DNA of 22,497 nucleotides, taken from the NCBI GenBank assembly GCA_903889845.1, contig CAISZB010000048.1, positions 1 to 22,497 on the forward strand, in the 5' to 3' direction. How positions within the stretch are numbered: position 1 is the stretch's first letter; every line of letters starts with the position of its first letter. Positions 1 through 6,461 of this stretch are shown here, in pieces. The DNA comes from an uncultured Verrucomicrobium sp. Lineage in GTDB: Bacteria; Verrucomicrobiota; Verrucomicrobiia; Methylacidiphilales; GAS474. The notes beneath the pieces are model-generated. The model made no database searches. It saw nothing but the letters and a program-made list of their open reading frames with translations, and was not told where the DNA came from. Both the position numbers and the translations under genes were made by a program.

Positions 1-440
1 AGGCCGAGGAGGACGACGTGGGGTACCCCGTAGGGCAGATGGGGGGCGAAGCGGAGGAGGTAGTGGGCGGCCAGGCCGAAGACCGACATGGCGGTGAAGA
101 GGTAGGCGATGACGGAGCACCAGCCGGCGACGAAGCCGAGGTCGGGGCCCAGGGTCTGCGCGACGTAGGCGTAGAGGGAGCCGGGCGTGGCGGTGCGTTG
201 GGAGAAATAGCGGATATGGCCGTTGACGACACAGAGGCCGACGGCGGTCAACAGGTAGGTGATCCATGTCCCGTTCCCGGCGAGGGAGAAGACGACGGTG
301 GCGTTGATCGCGGCGGTGCAGGTGGGGGAGATCGCCGCGACCGACTGGGAGAGGGTCTCGGGAAAAGAAAGGCAGGTGGGACGAAGTTTGCCTCCCCGCA
401 CCGCAGGGGTACTCCTCAGAAGTGGCGCTTCATCGGACAT
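1..440 (-). CDS. APC-superfamily amino acid permease, N-terminal part (runs off the left edge)
   Basis: Translating the minus strand from the ATG at 440-438 gives an open frame to the window edge (about 146 residues, no stop). After a short cytosolic leader come LSFPETLSQSVAAISP, then hydrophobic segments at roughly residues 45-75 and 100-125, and a TPGSLYAYVAQTLG stretch between them. This pattern (TM1 with small-residue breaks, then the GS-x-Y-x-Y motif) is typical of APC-family amino acid/polyamine transporters of the inner membrane. The substrate cannot be read from this fragment. The start is uncertain: the ATG has no clear Shine-Dalgarno, whereas an AGGAG lies about 10 bases before the GTG at 401-399, which would give a shorter leader starting MRGGKLRP. 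The gene is divergent from the histidine kinase at 629. Family assignment is fairly secure; start and substrate are not. Confidence 0.8.
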   Translation of the reverse strand, partial: MSDEAPLLRSTPAVRGGKLRPTCLSFPETLSQSVAAISPTCTAAINATVVFSLAGNGTWITYLLTAVGLCVVNGHIRYFSQRTATPGSLYAYVAQTLGPDLGFVAGWCSVIAYLFTAMSVFGLAAHYLLRFAPHLPYGVPHVVLLG

Positions 441-628
441 GGCTGTGAAACAGTAATTAGGTTTGGCTGAGTTTACCAGCAAATGGCTTGAATGTTAGAT
501 AGTTGGATTTTTTAAAGAAGTTACCGTGTAAAATGAGTTTTCTTTTTTTCCAAAGAGAGGGTATTGGATCGTGACTCTGGCTACCACTCTGCCGCACTCG
601 GTGCGATAACAGAGGGAAAGCGGGGCTT
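441..628. promoter_or_regulatory. AT-rich divergent intergenic region between permease and histidine kinase
   Basis: This stretch is markedly AT-richer than its surroundings (especially 470-560) and separates two divergent genes, so it should hold both promoters. I see TAAAAT at 529-534 on the plus strand and two TTGGAT hexamers (503-508 and 564-569). No -35/-10 pair has good spacing (TTGGAT to TAAAAT is 20 bases), so no promoter is claimed. No ORF or RNA gene was recognised. Confidence 0.4.
587..614 (+). promoter_or_regulatory. Leader hairpin next to the histidine kinase start
   Basis: A perfect small stem-loop, CGCAC-TCG-GTGCG (593-605), is nested in a second pairing, CTCTG (587-591) with CAGAG (610-614). 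The two stems are separated by a single C on the 5' side and ATAA on the 3' side. The purine-rich AGAGGGAAAG that could serve as ribosome binding site for the TTG start at 629 begins inside the outer stem (611). Partial occlusion of that site is possible, but this is inference from base pairing only. Confidence 0.35.
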
Positions 629-3586
629 TTGAGACACGCACGGGACACCCTCCGCATGGATGTTAAAAAAGTTAAACCCGATTCGGACGGGGGTGTCACG
701 GCGTTGCGGGCCTTCTCCTTCTGGGCGGCCTTTCTGCTGCTGGTCTTCGGGGGCCTCGTCCTGACGGGGTGGACGACCGGAAGTGCCCTCCTCAAGGGCA
801 GCTTTCCCGGGATTCCCCCGATGCGGCCGATGGCGGCCTTCCTGCTCATCCTCTGCAGCGGCGGCCTCCTCGGGCTCCACCTCCGGGAATGGCGGTTCGC
901 GGAGCGGGTCGGGATAGTTCTTTCCCTGGGGACGTTCCTGCTCGGCATGGCACTCTTCACGGGATGGTACATGGGGTGGCGGACGCCGTTCGACACTCTC
1001 GGCTTTCATTCCCAGGGCGGGGAGGTGATCCGGGTTGCGGGCGGGAGCCTCTTTTTCGTCCTGAACGGGATGGCGCTGGTCTTCTTCTTCGCCGGGATGG
1101 ACCGTCCGGCCCAGCTCCTTTCCCTGCTCTCCCTCTGGCTGGGCCTCTATCTGCTGCTCGGCTTCGCCTACCGGGTCGAGCCGACGTCGATGTGGCCCTT
1201 CTTCCATCCTTCCCTCTACGGCGGGGTTTCCCTGACGCTGATTTCTTCGGCGATCCTGATGGCGAAGCCCTCCGTCGGCCTCATGCGGGAGGTCGTCCAC
1301 CGGAATCCCGGCGGCGGCCTCGCGCGGTGGCTCCTGCCGTGCGGCATCCTGATCCCCGCGGCCATCGGGGCGGTCTTCGTCCGGCTCGTCGAGGCGGGCC
1401 AACTGACGGCGGCCGTCGCGGCCAGCATCGGGATCGCGGGCGGGGTCGGCCTGTTCTGCTTCGTCATCTGGCTCAACACGCGGCGACTGAACCTCGTCTA
1501 CGACCGCCTGGCCCGGCGCGAGCGCCTCTACCAGATCCTCAGCGAGTGCAGCCAGGACATCGTCCACATCCGGGAGCGGGTCGCTCTCTTCGAGAGTATC
1601 TGCCGCAGCGCGGTCAGCACCGGGGGCTTCCAGGCGGCGTGGATCGGCACCGTCGCCGACGGGGGGTACCGCCTCGTCGTCCTCGCGGCGGCGGGGGAGG
1701 GCGTCCGGGCCTGGGCCGACCGCTCCGTCCTCTGCGGCGTCTGGGGGGAGCCGCTGTGGGAGAGCCTCTCCAAGGGGACCCCGGCGATCCTCAACGACGG
1801 GCGCGAGTACCGGAAGAAGACGCCGTGGCGGACGCTGGCGGCCGATGTCCGGCCCGGCTCGATCGCGATCTTCCCGATCCGGTGCCGGGGGATCATCGTG
1901 GCGCTCTACGTCCTCCACGCGGCGCGGCCCGGCGCCTTCGACGCGGAGCACACGGCCCTCCTCACCGAGGTGGCGAACGACGTCTCCCACGCCCTCGACC
2001 TGATCGAGGACCGCAACGCCCGGCTCCGCGCCGAGGAGCAGTTGCAGACCGCGACGCGCCGCCTCAACGAGGCCCTGGCGAAGAACCCGACTCTCTTTTA
2101 CGCCTTGCGGTTCGACAATGGGCACCTCGTCACCACCTACGTCAGTGAGAATATCCGGCAGATGGTCGGCCACACGGTGGAGGAGGCGCTGAAGCCGGGC
2201 TGGTTCTGGGAGAACGTCCATCCGGACGACGCCGCCCGCGTTCGTGCCGGGGAAGCGGCGGCCTTGGCGAAGGAGAACGACGCACGCGATTTCCGGTTCC
2301 GGACGAAGGACGGCCAGTGGCGGACGATCCGCGACGAGCGGCGCATCGTCCACAACGCGGCGGGGAAGCCGGTCGAGGTGATCGGCGCCTGGAGCGACGT
2401 CACGGAGCGGCTTCAGCTGGAGGAGCAGATCCGGCAGGCGCAGAAATTCGACGCCGTCGGGCGGCTCGCGGGCGGGGTGGCGCACGACTTCAACAACATC
2501 ATCACCGTGATCGAGGGGCACGCCTGGATCCTGGAGAGCTGCATCGACACGGAGGCCCAGACGGCGATGGCGGAATCGACGCGGGAAATCTTCCTGGCCA
2601 CGAAGCGGGCGACGCGCCTCACTCGGCAGCTCCTGGCCTTCAGCCGGAAGCAGGAGATCAAGCCCCAGCCGCTGGCCCTCAACGACGTCGCCGAGGAGAT
2701 GGCGAAGATGCTGCGCCGCAGCGCCGGGGAGCGCGTCGATATGGTCCTCCAGACCGACCCGGGCATCCCGCCCGTCCTGGCCGACGAGGGGATGATCGAG
2801 CAGATCCTCCTCAACCTCGTCGTCAACGCCCGGGACGCGATGCCGAAGGGGGGGAAGATCATTCTTTCCACCTCCGTCGGGCCGCTGCGCGGGGACGAGG
2901 CGGGCCTCATCGACCCGGTGCCCGCCGGGAACTACGTCCGCCTCTCCGTCACCGACACCGGCATTGCGCCGGAGCATCTGGCGAAAATCTTCGAGCCGTT
3001 CTTCACGACGAAGGCCTCCGACAAGGGGACCGGCCTGGGCTTGGCGACGGTGCGGAGCATCGTCCGCCAGCACAGCGGCACCATCGGCCTGGAGAGCCTC
3101 ATGGGGGAGGGAACGGTCTTCCGGGTCTATTTCCCGGTCGCCGAGGGGGCGCATGTCGAACCCGGGGTGAAGCGCAAGAGGTCGACGAAGGTGGGCGACC
3201 TCGACGGGAAGGGGACCCTCCTGATCCTGGAGGACGATCCCGGCGTCCGCACCCTGACCCGGGCGATCTGCCAGCGGCTGGGCTACAGCGTCGTTGAGGC
3301 GGGGACCGGTTCCGAGGCGATCGACCTCTTCGAGAAGCACGCCGGGGAGATCGACCTCCTCATCGCCGACATCATCCTGCCGGGGAACCTCAACGGGAAG
3401 GAAGTGGCGAACCTCCTGCGCGCCCGCAACCCGCGCTTGGCCGTCCTCTTCACGAGCGGGTACGAGATCAACTTCGTCGACCTCGGCATGACGGAGGACG
3501 ACCAGCGCCGCTTCCTGCGCAAGCCGTGTCCCTCGGAAGAACTGGCCCGGGCGATCCGGGAGTGTCTGGCGGAGAAGCGGGGATAG
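629..3586 (+). CDS. Membrane hybrid sensor histidine kinase (8TM-GAF-PAS-HisKA-HATPase-REC)
   Basis: Two-component signalling kinase of 985 residues. About eight hydrophobic segments lie between residues 29 and 282, followed by a GAF-like domain (about 300-460) and a PAS domain with PAC end (about 480-600, closing in GAWSDVTER). The HisKA box has AHDFNN with the phosphorylatable His619. The ATPase domain carries the N box NLVVNARDAM near 730, FEPFFTTK, and GTGLGLATV near 800. A C-terminal receiver domain (about 855-980) has the phosphoacceptor Asp914 in IADIILPG and the conserved Lys of FLRKPC. The G1 box reads DTGIAPEHL instead of the usual DxGxG, an odd variant. No DNA-binding output domain or adjacent regulator is present, so the partner is unknown. 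The start is TTG at 629 or, more conventionally, ATG at 656 (nine residues shorter); neither has a strong Shine-Dalgarno. It converges on the CpxP-like gene at 3606. The sensed signal cannot be read from the sequence. Confidence 0.93.
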   Translation: MRHARDTLRMDVKKVKPDSDGGVTALRAFSFWAAFLLLVFGGLVLTGWTTGSALLKGSFPGIPPMRPMAAFLLILCSGGLLGLHLREWRFAERVGIVLSLGTFLLGMALFTGWYMGWRTPFDTLGFHSQGGEVIRVAGGSLFFVLNGMALVFFFAGMDRPAQLLSLLSLWLGLYLLLGFAYRVEPTSMWPFFHPSLYGGVSLTLISSAILMAKPSVGLMREVVHRNPGGGLARWLLPCGILIPAAIGAVFVRLVEAGQLTAAVAASIGIAGGVGLFCFVIWLNTRRLNLVYDRLARRERLYQILSECSQDIVHIRERVALFESICRSAVSTGGFQAAWIGTVADGGYRLVVLAAAGEGVRAWADRSVLCGVWGEPLWESLSKGTPAILNDGREYRKKTPWRTLAADVRPGSIAIFPIRCRGIIVALYVLHAARPGAFDAEHTALLTEVANDVSHALDLIEDRNARLRAEEQLQTATRRLNEALAKNPTLFYALRFDNGHLVTTYVSENIRQMVGHTVEEALKPGWFWENVHPDDAARVRAGEAAALAKENDARDFRFRTKDGQWRTIRDERRIVHNAAGKPVEVIGAWSDVTERLQLEEQIRQAQKFDAVGRLAGGVAHDFNNIITVIEGHAWILESCIDTEAQTAMAESTREIFLATKRATRLTRQLLAFSRKQEIKPQPLALNDVAEEMAKMLRRSAGERVDMVLQTDPGIPPVLADEGMIEQILLNLVVNARDAMPKGGKIILSTSVGPLRGDEAGLIDPVPAGNYVRLSVTDTGIAPEHLAKIFEPFFTTKASDKGTGLGLATVRSIVRQHSGTIGLESLMGEGTVFRVYFPVAEGAHVEPGVKRKRSTKVGDLDGKGTLLILEDDPGVRTLTRAICQRLGYSVVEAGTGSEAIDLFEKHAGEIDLLIADIILPGNLNGKEVANLLRARNPRLAVLFTSGYEINFVDLGMTEDDQRRFLRKPCPSEELARAIRECLAEKRG

Positions 3587-3595
3587 GGGGCGCGA

Positions 3596-3614
3596 CTGCC
3601 GTGGACTACGGCAG
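3596..3614. terminator. Hairpin between convergent kinase and CpxP-like genes
   Basis: CTGCCGT (3596-3602), loop GGACT, ACGGCAG (3608-3614) form a perfect 7-bp stem ten bases after the kinase stop codon. The stem covers the stop codon of the minus-strand gene ending at 3606. Its position fits a shared terminator for two convergent genes, but no T-tract follows on either strand, so intrinsic termination is uncertain. Confidence 0.45.
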
Positions 3615-4127
3615 CGTGCCGCCCGCCGGTCCCCGCTGCATGAAGGACGGGAGCGGCTCCTTGTCGATGAGGTTCAGCATCTCGGTGCGGCGCGCCTCCA
3701 GGACCGCTGCCACCTTCGCCCGCTGCGCGGCGTCGAGCTTCAATTCGGCGGACAGGAGGTCGAGGACCGGGCGGTAGACGATGATGCTCAGGAGATAGAA
3801 CTCGGGCGGAGGGGGCCCCATGGGGTGGGGGAACGGGGGGACGCCGTCCGGCTCCCCCTCCTGCTGCCGGCTCGCGAAGATCTTCCGCTGCTCCTCGTTG
3901 AGGACGGCGACGATGGCCCCGTGGTACTTGTCCCGGATCGCTTCGACCTTCTTCCGGTAGGCGACGATCTCGTCGAGGTCGTTCTGGCTCGGCACCCCGC
4001 CGAACTCGTGGAAGAACGGGATCGGCGGCGGCAACGGCGGATTCCGCCGCTCGTTCAGGAGGATCAGGGAAAGGCCCAGCGCCAGGAAGGCGGCGGCGGC
4101 CGTGAGGATGCTCAGGTATTCCTTCAT
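3606..4127 (-). CDS. Membrane-anchored CpxP/CnrX-like periplasmic sensor protein
   Basis: Small protein of 173 residues with one N-terminal membrane segment (about 5-25), no lipobox and no evident signal-peptidase site, so probably an anchored periplasmic domain. Residues 50-88 and 118-155 look like two long charged helices containing LNEEQRKIF (76-84) and LKLDAAQRAKV (129-139). These resemble the LTxxQ-type motifs of the Spy/CpxP/ZraP/CnrX group of envelope-stress and metal-sensing proteins. Pro-rich linkers flank the helices (PPLPPP near 31, GPPPPEF near 104). His40, His69 and His101 could bind metal, but I cannot align them with known ligands. It is the third gene after an ECF sigma factor and an anti-sigma-like gene, 22 bases downstream of the latter. 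This matches the logic of sigma/anti-sigma/sensor operons such as cnrYXH. The family call rests on weak motifs plus context; it could be an unrelated helical periplasmic protein. Confidence 0.6.
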   Translation of the reverse strand: MKEYLSILTAAAAFLALGLSLILLNERRNPPLPPPIPFFHEFGGVPSQNDLDEIVAYRKKVEAIRDKYHGAIVAVLNEEQRKIFASRQQEGEPDGVPPFPHPMGPPPPEFYLLSIIVYRPVLDLLSAELKLDAAQRAKVAAVLEARRTEMLNLIDKEPLPSFMQRGPAGGTLP

Positions 4128-4149
4128 GCGTCGTCTTTTGGAGAGTGCC

Positions 4150-4425
4150 TTAGAGAGTACTAAAGGTCAGCCATTGTCCCTGCTTGTATTGCATCCACAG
4201 GGCCTCGCGCTTCCGGTCGGTCTCCGCATGGGCGAAGGTCATCGTCCCGTAGGCGAGGCAAAGCACCGCCGCCGCCACCCCGAAGGCGACCCGCCGCACC
4301 TGACGCCGCCGCCGTTCCCGGCCTGCGGCGCGCAGCACCCCGGCCGGAAAATCGTCCGGCAGCCTGCCCGCGGCCCGTGTCCGCAGGGCGTTCCAAATTT
4401 CCTGTTCATTCGAAGCGAAATCCAT
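4150..4425 (-). CDS. Putative anti-sigma factor, single-pass membrane protein
   Basis: A 91-residue protein with a charged cytosolic N-terminal part (1-42), an Arg-rich stop-transfer stretch (RERRRRQVRR), one membrane helix (about 45-65) and a tail of about 25 residues on the far side. That is the layout of small CnrY-like anti-sigma factors. No zinc-binding HxxxCxxC motif of the ZAS group is present. The start at 4425 is well supported: GGAGG lies just upstream. The coding region overlaps the end of the sigma gene by 20 bases, so the two are probably translationally coupled, as is usual for a sigma factor and its inhibitor. Function is inferred mainly from position, size and topology; I do not recognise a named domain. 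Confidence 0.65.
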   Translation of the reverse strand: MDFASNEQEIWNALRTRAAGRLPDDFPAGVLRAAGRERRRRQVRRVAFGVAAAVLCLAYGTMTFAHAETDRKREALWMQYKQGQWLTFSTL

Positions 4426-4990
4426 TTTGCCTCCATTTTTTTAACTGTTCCCGCGCCCGAAACAGGCGCGACTTCACCGAACTGACACTGGCGCCGGTCA
4501 CCTGGGCCATTTCCTCATAACTCATCTCCCGGTCCTGCAGCATGGCCAAAAGCTCCCGCTGCCCGATGGGCAGGGAAGCCATTGCCTGCTGCAACCACAG
4601 GAGCCGGGCCTCTGCTTCTTCCCGGTCCCCCTCCGCCCCTTCCGCGCTCGGCGCCGGGGGGTCGTACGCCGCCCCCAGGTCGTCGAAGGCGACGAAGCGT
4701 CCCAACCAGCGCCGCCGCCGGATATGGGAGAGGCAGACGTTCCGCGCCAGGCGGAACAGCCAGGCCTCGAAGCGCCCTTCTTCCTTCAATCCATGCAATC
4801 CATGCACCATCTTGACAAAAATCTGCTGGGAAAGATCCTCGACACTGCCCGCCTCCCCCGTCATCGCGTAGACGAAGCCGGCGATCCGCTGCTGGTAGAG
4901 CCGGATCAACCCCTCCTGCGCGGAGGGATCGCCGCGGCGCGCCGCCCCGATCCACGGCTCATGGAGCGCATCAGCGACGTTCTTCTCCAT
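4406..4990 (-). CDS. ECF-family RNA polymerase sigma factor (sigma-70 group 4)
   Basis: A 194-residue protein with the two ECF domains. Region 2 (about 20-95) contains DLSQQIFVKMVHGL and FEAWLFRLARNVCLSHIRRRR for core binding and -10 recognition. After a linker of about 40 residues rich in Pro, Ala and acidic residues comes region 4 (about 128-188), with LPIGQRELLAMLQ, the MSYEEMAQVTG helix-turn-helix and VKSRLFRAREQLKKW for -35 contact. Region 3 is absent, as expected for this group. It starts the minus-strand operon with the anti-sigma-like and CpxP-like genes. An ECF-type promoter (GCAAC-N16-CGTC) lies about 65 bases upstream, and a mirror copy faces the serine-rich gene at 5250, which points to autoregulation. 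The ribosome binding site is weak (GAAGA). Confidence 0.93.
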   Translation of the reverse strand: MEKNVADALHEPWIGAARRGDPSAQEGLIRLYQQRIAGFVYAMTGEAGSVEDLSQQIFVKMVHGLHGLKEEGRFEAWLFRLARNVCLSHIRRRRWLGRFVAFDDLGAAYDPPAPSAEGAEGDREEAEARLLWLQQAMASLPIGQRELLAMLQDREMSYEEMAQVTGASVSSVKSRLFRAREQLKKWRQNGFRFE

Positions 4991-5054
4991 GCGGCGGGAT
5001 CTTCATGGGACAGTACACAGGGTGTGGGTCTAGGGTCTTTCCTTAACCAAGGAA

Positions 5055-5079
5055 GACGCAACCCCCGCCACAAAGTTGC
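5055..5079 (-). promoter_or_regulatory. ECF-type promoter of the sigma operon
   Basis: On the minus strand, GCAAC (5079-5075) is followed after exactly 16 bases by CGTC (5058-5055). This matches the usual ECF promoter plan of an AAC-containing -35 and a CGTC -10. Transcription would begin near 5048, leaving about 57 bases of leader before the sigma start at 4990. The extended -35 CGCAACTTT is identical to that of the opposite promoter at 5127. Assignment to this particular sigma factor is inference. Confidence 0.65.
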
Positions 5080-5126
5080 GCTCCTTTGAAAAAGAATCAA
5101 TCGGGAGAAAAAAAGAATGAAACACC

Positions 5127-5151
5127 GCAACTTTCCCGTTCGCACCCCGTC
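5127..5151 (+). promoter_or_regulatory. ECF-type promoter of the serine-rich protein gene
   Basis: GCAAC (5127-5131), 16 bases, CGTC (5148-5151) on the plus strand. Spacing, hexamer-level sequence and the flanking CGCAACTTT are the same as in the divergent promoter at 5055-5079. Predicted transcription start is near 5158, giving about 92 bases of 5' leader before the ATG at 5250. The leader includes a tandem CGTCATA-CGTCATA (5209-5222) and a C9 tract (5239-5247) just before the start codon. Confidence 0.65.
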
Positions 5152-5249
5152 GTACGGTTCACATTCGCAGTAAAAACGGATTGTAACAAAGGATCAGGGA
5201 AGACTCGCCGTCATACGTCATAAAATCTCAACCAGGAACCCCCCCCCTT

Positions 5250-6272
5250 ATGTCCGTCAGCGCCCTCAGTAGTTCGGCCTACAGCCAGTATCTCTCCTCC
5301 CTCTTCAACAGCAGCTCCCTCGGGGGGGTCACCTCGAATTCCCTCGGTTCGTCGGAAATCTCCTCGATCCTGGGCGGCAGCTCCAGCGCCTTCCCCCAGG
5401 ACAGCTTCCAGAGCAGCGGGAGCACGTCGACTTCGGGAAGCACCGGCATCTCCCCGCACGAGGCTCGGACCTCCCAGCAGACCTCCGACCTCCTCAGCGG
5501 CCTGAGCCAGAACAGCAGCCTCTATTCGTCGAGCGACAGCTCCTCGACGGAGACCTTCGCCCAGAAACTGCAAAGTCTCATCTCCGACTTGAGCAAAGAC
5601 CTGACCTCCGGGAGTTCCTCGTCGTCCTCCTCCGTCTCCACCTCCACCTCGTCGATCAGCAGCGCCGCCGTCGACGCCTTCATGAGCGACCTGATGGCCC
5701 TCGGCGCCGCCTTCGCTTCCCAGGCGTCGTCTTCGTCCAACAGTTCCGGGGCCGCCTCGTCCTCGTCCTCGTCCATTTCCTCCGCCAGCTCCCTCGCGGC
5801 GGGTGGCCCCCCGCCTCCCGGCGGCATGGGCGGCATGGGGGGGATCGGCGACAGCGACAGCACCAGCAGCCTCACCTCGTCGATCTCGCTCGCGCTCTCC
5901 TCGCTCACCGAGGCCATCGACTTGTACGCCTCGTCCCTCACCTCGGCGCTTTCCGCCTCGTCGTCCTTCGGCTTCGGGCAGATGCAGATGCCGCCGCCGC
6001 CGGCCATGGACGGCAGTTCCAACTCCAGTTCGAGCTCCCTTTCCTCGGCGACGTCGCTGAGCACGAGTTCCCTGACCTCGTCCACCTCCCTGACGACGGA
6101 CCAGACTCAGGCGTTCCTCCAGGCGTTGCAGGCGCTGGGCCACAACATGGCCACCTCGATCCAGCAGAATGCCTCGACCTATCAGCAGCAGGACCGCCTC
6201 TGGAACGCCTATTCCCAGAACAGCAGCAGCGGAAACGGCGGCACCGGCGCCTCGGGCGAGACCGGCACCTGA
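5250..6272 (+). CDS. Serine-rich low-complexity protein of unknown function, putative target of the adjacent ECF sigma factor
   Basis: I do not recognise this 340-residue protein. By eye count 114 residues are Ser (about 34%). There is no Cys, very few Lys or Arg, no signal peptide and no membrane segment. Ser-rich linkers alternate with short amphipathic-helix-like stretches at about 101-118, 139-158, 211-233 and 283-310. Two of these match each other: FMSDLMALGAAFAS at 144 and FLQALQALGHNMAT at 289. Two Pro/Met motifs occur, PPPPGGMGGMGG (187-198) and QMPPPPAMDG (246-255). The C terminus is Gln/Asn/Gly-rich. The start ATG at 5250 has only a distant AGGA (5234-5237), with a run of nine C between. 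The gene faces the ECF operon and has its own copy of the ECF promoter. It could be a secreted or surface structural protein, but nothing in the sequence proves export. Good base composition and a strong divergent promoter argue that it is a real gene. Confidence 0.75.
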   Translation: MSVSALSSSAYSQYLSSLFNSSSLGGVTSNSLGSSEISSILGGSSSAFPQDSFQSSGSTSTSGSTGISPHEARTSQQTSDLLSGLSQNSSLYSSSDSSSTETFAQKLQSLISDLSKDLTSGSSSSSSSVSTSTSSISSAAVDAFMSDLMALGAAFASQASSSSNSSGAASSSSSSISSASSLAAGGPPPPGGMGGMGGIGDSDSTSSLTSSISLALSSLTEAIDLYASSLTSALSASSSFGFGQMQMPPPPAMDGSSNSSSSSLSSATSLSTSSLTSSTSLTTDQTQAFLQALQALGHNMATSIQQNASTYQQQDRLWNAYSQNSSSGNGGTGASGETGT

Positions 6273-6295
6273 TTTTTTCGTTCCTATTTCGTCCC

Positions 6296-6330
6296 TTTTT
6301 GAGGGGTGCTGGCCTGCATCCTCTCAAAAA
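6296..6330. terminator. Bidirectional terminator between serine-rich gene and argD-like gene
   Basis: TTTTTGAG (6296-6303) pairs with CTCAAAAA (6323-6330), and the pairing continues imperfectly inward (GGG with TCC). The stem has T-rich and A-rich arms, so it can act as an intrinsic terminator on either strand. It lies 24 bases after the serine-rich stop codon. Confidence 0.5.
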
Positions 6331-6404
6331 CAAGGCGGGAGTGGGAAAGCGGTATTCCCTGCAGGGGGGCTCTCTGTGGGGGGTGCCCTTTCCCCTTCCG
6401 CCTT

Positions 6405-6419
6405 GCCCTTTTTAAGGGC
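6405..6419. terminator. Short perfect hairpin downstream of argD-like gene
   Basis: GCCCTT-TTT-AAGGGC forms a perfect 6-bp stem with a three-base loop, about 43 bases past the stop of the minus-strand aminotransferase gene. No T-run follows on the minus strand, so it is only a candidate transcript end. The remaining sequence between 6331 and 6461 shows no gene. Confidence 0.35.
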
Positions 6420-6461
6420 CGCCAGGCCCCCATCGCCCCCCTGAAGATCCTAAATGATCCC

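Noticed and set aside
503..534. TTGGAT and TAAAAT as a promoter for the histidine kinase
   Set aside because: The spacing of 20 bases is too long for a normal sigma-70 promoter and the hexamers are weak.
581..3340. 919-residue open frame on the minus strand
   Set aside because: It lies wholly opposite the clearly recognisable kinase, is Arg/Asp/Pro/Gly-rich without domains, and is a product of GC-rich codon bias.
5211..6143. Minus-strand ORFs of 310 and 187 residues opposite the serine-rich gene
   Set aside because: They are mirror products of Ser codon runs (Arg/Gly or Glu/Leu repeats) without a start context or domain.
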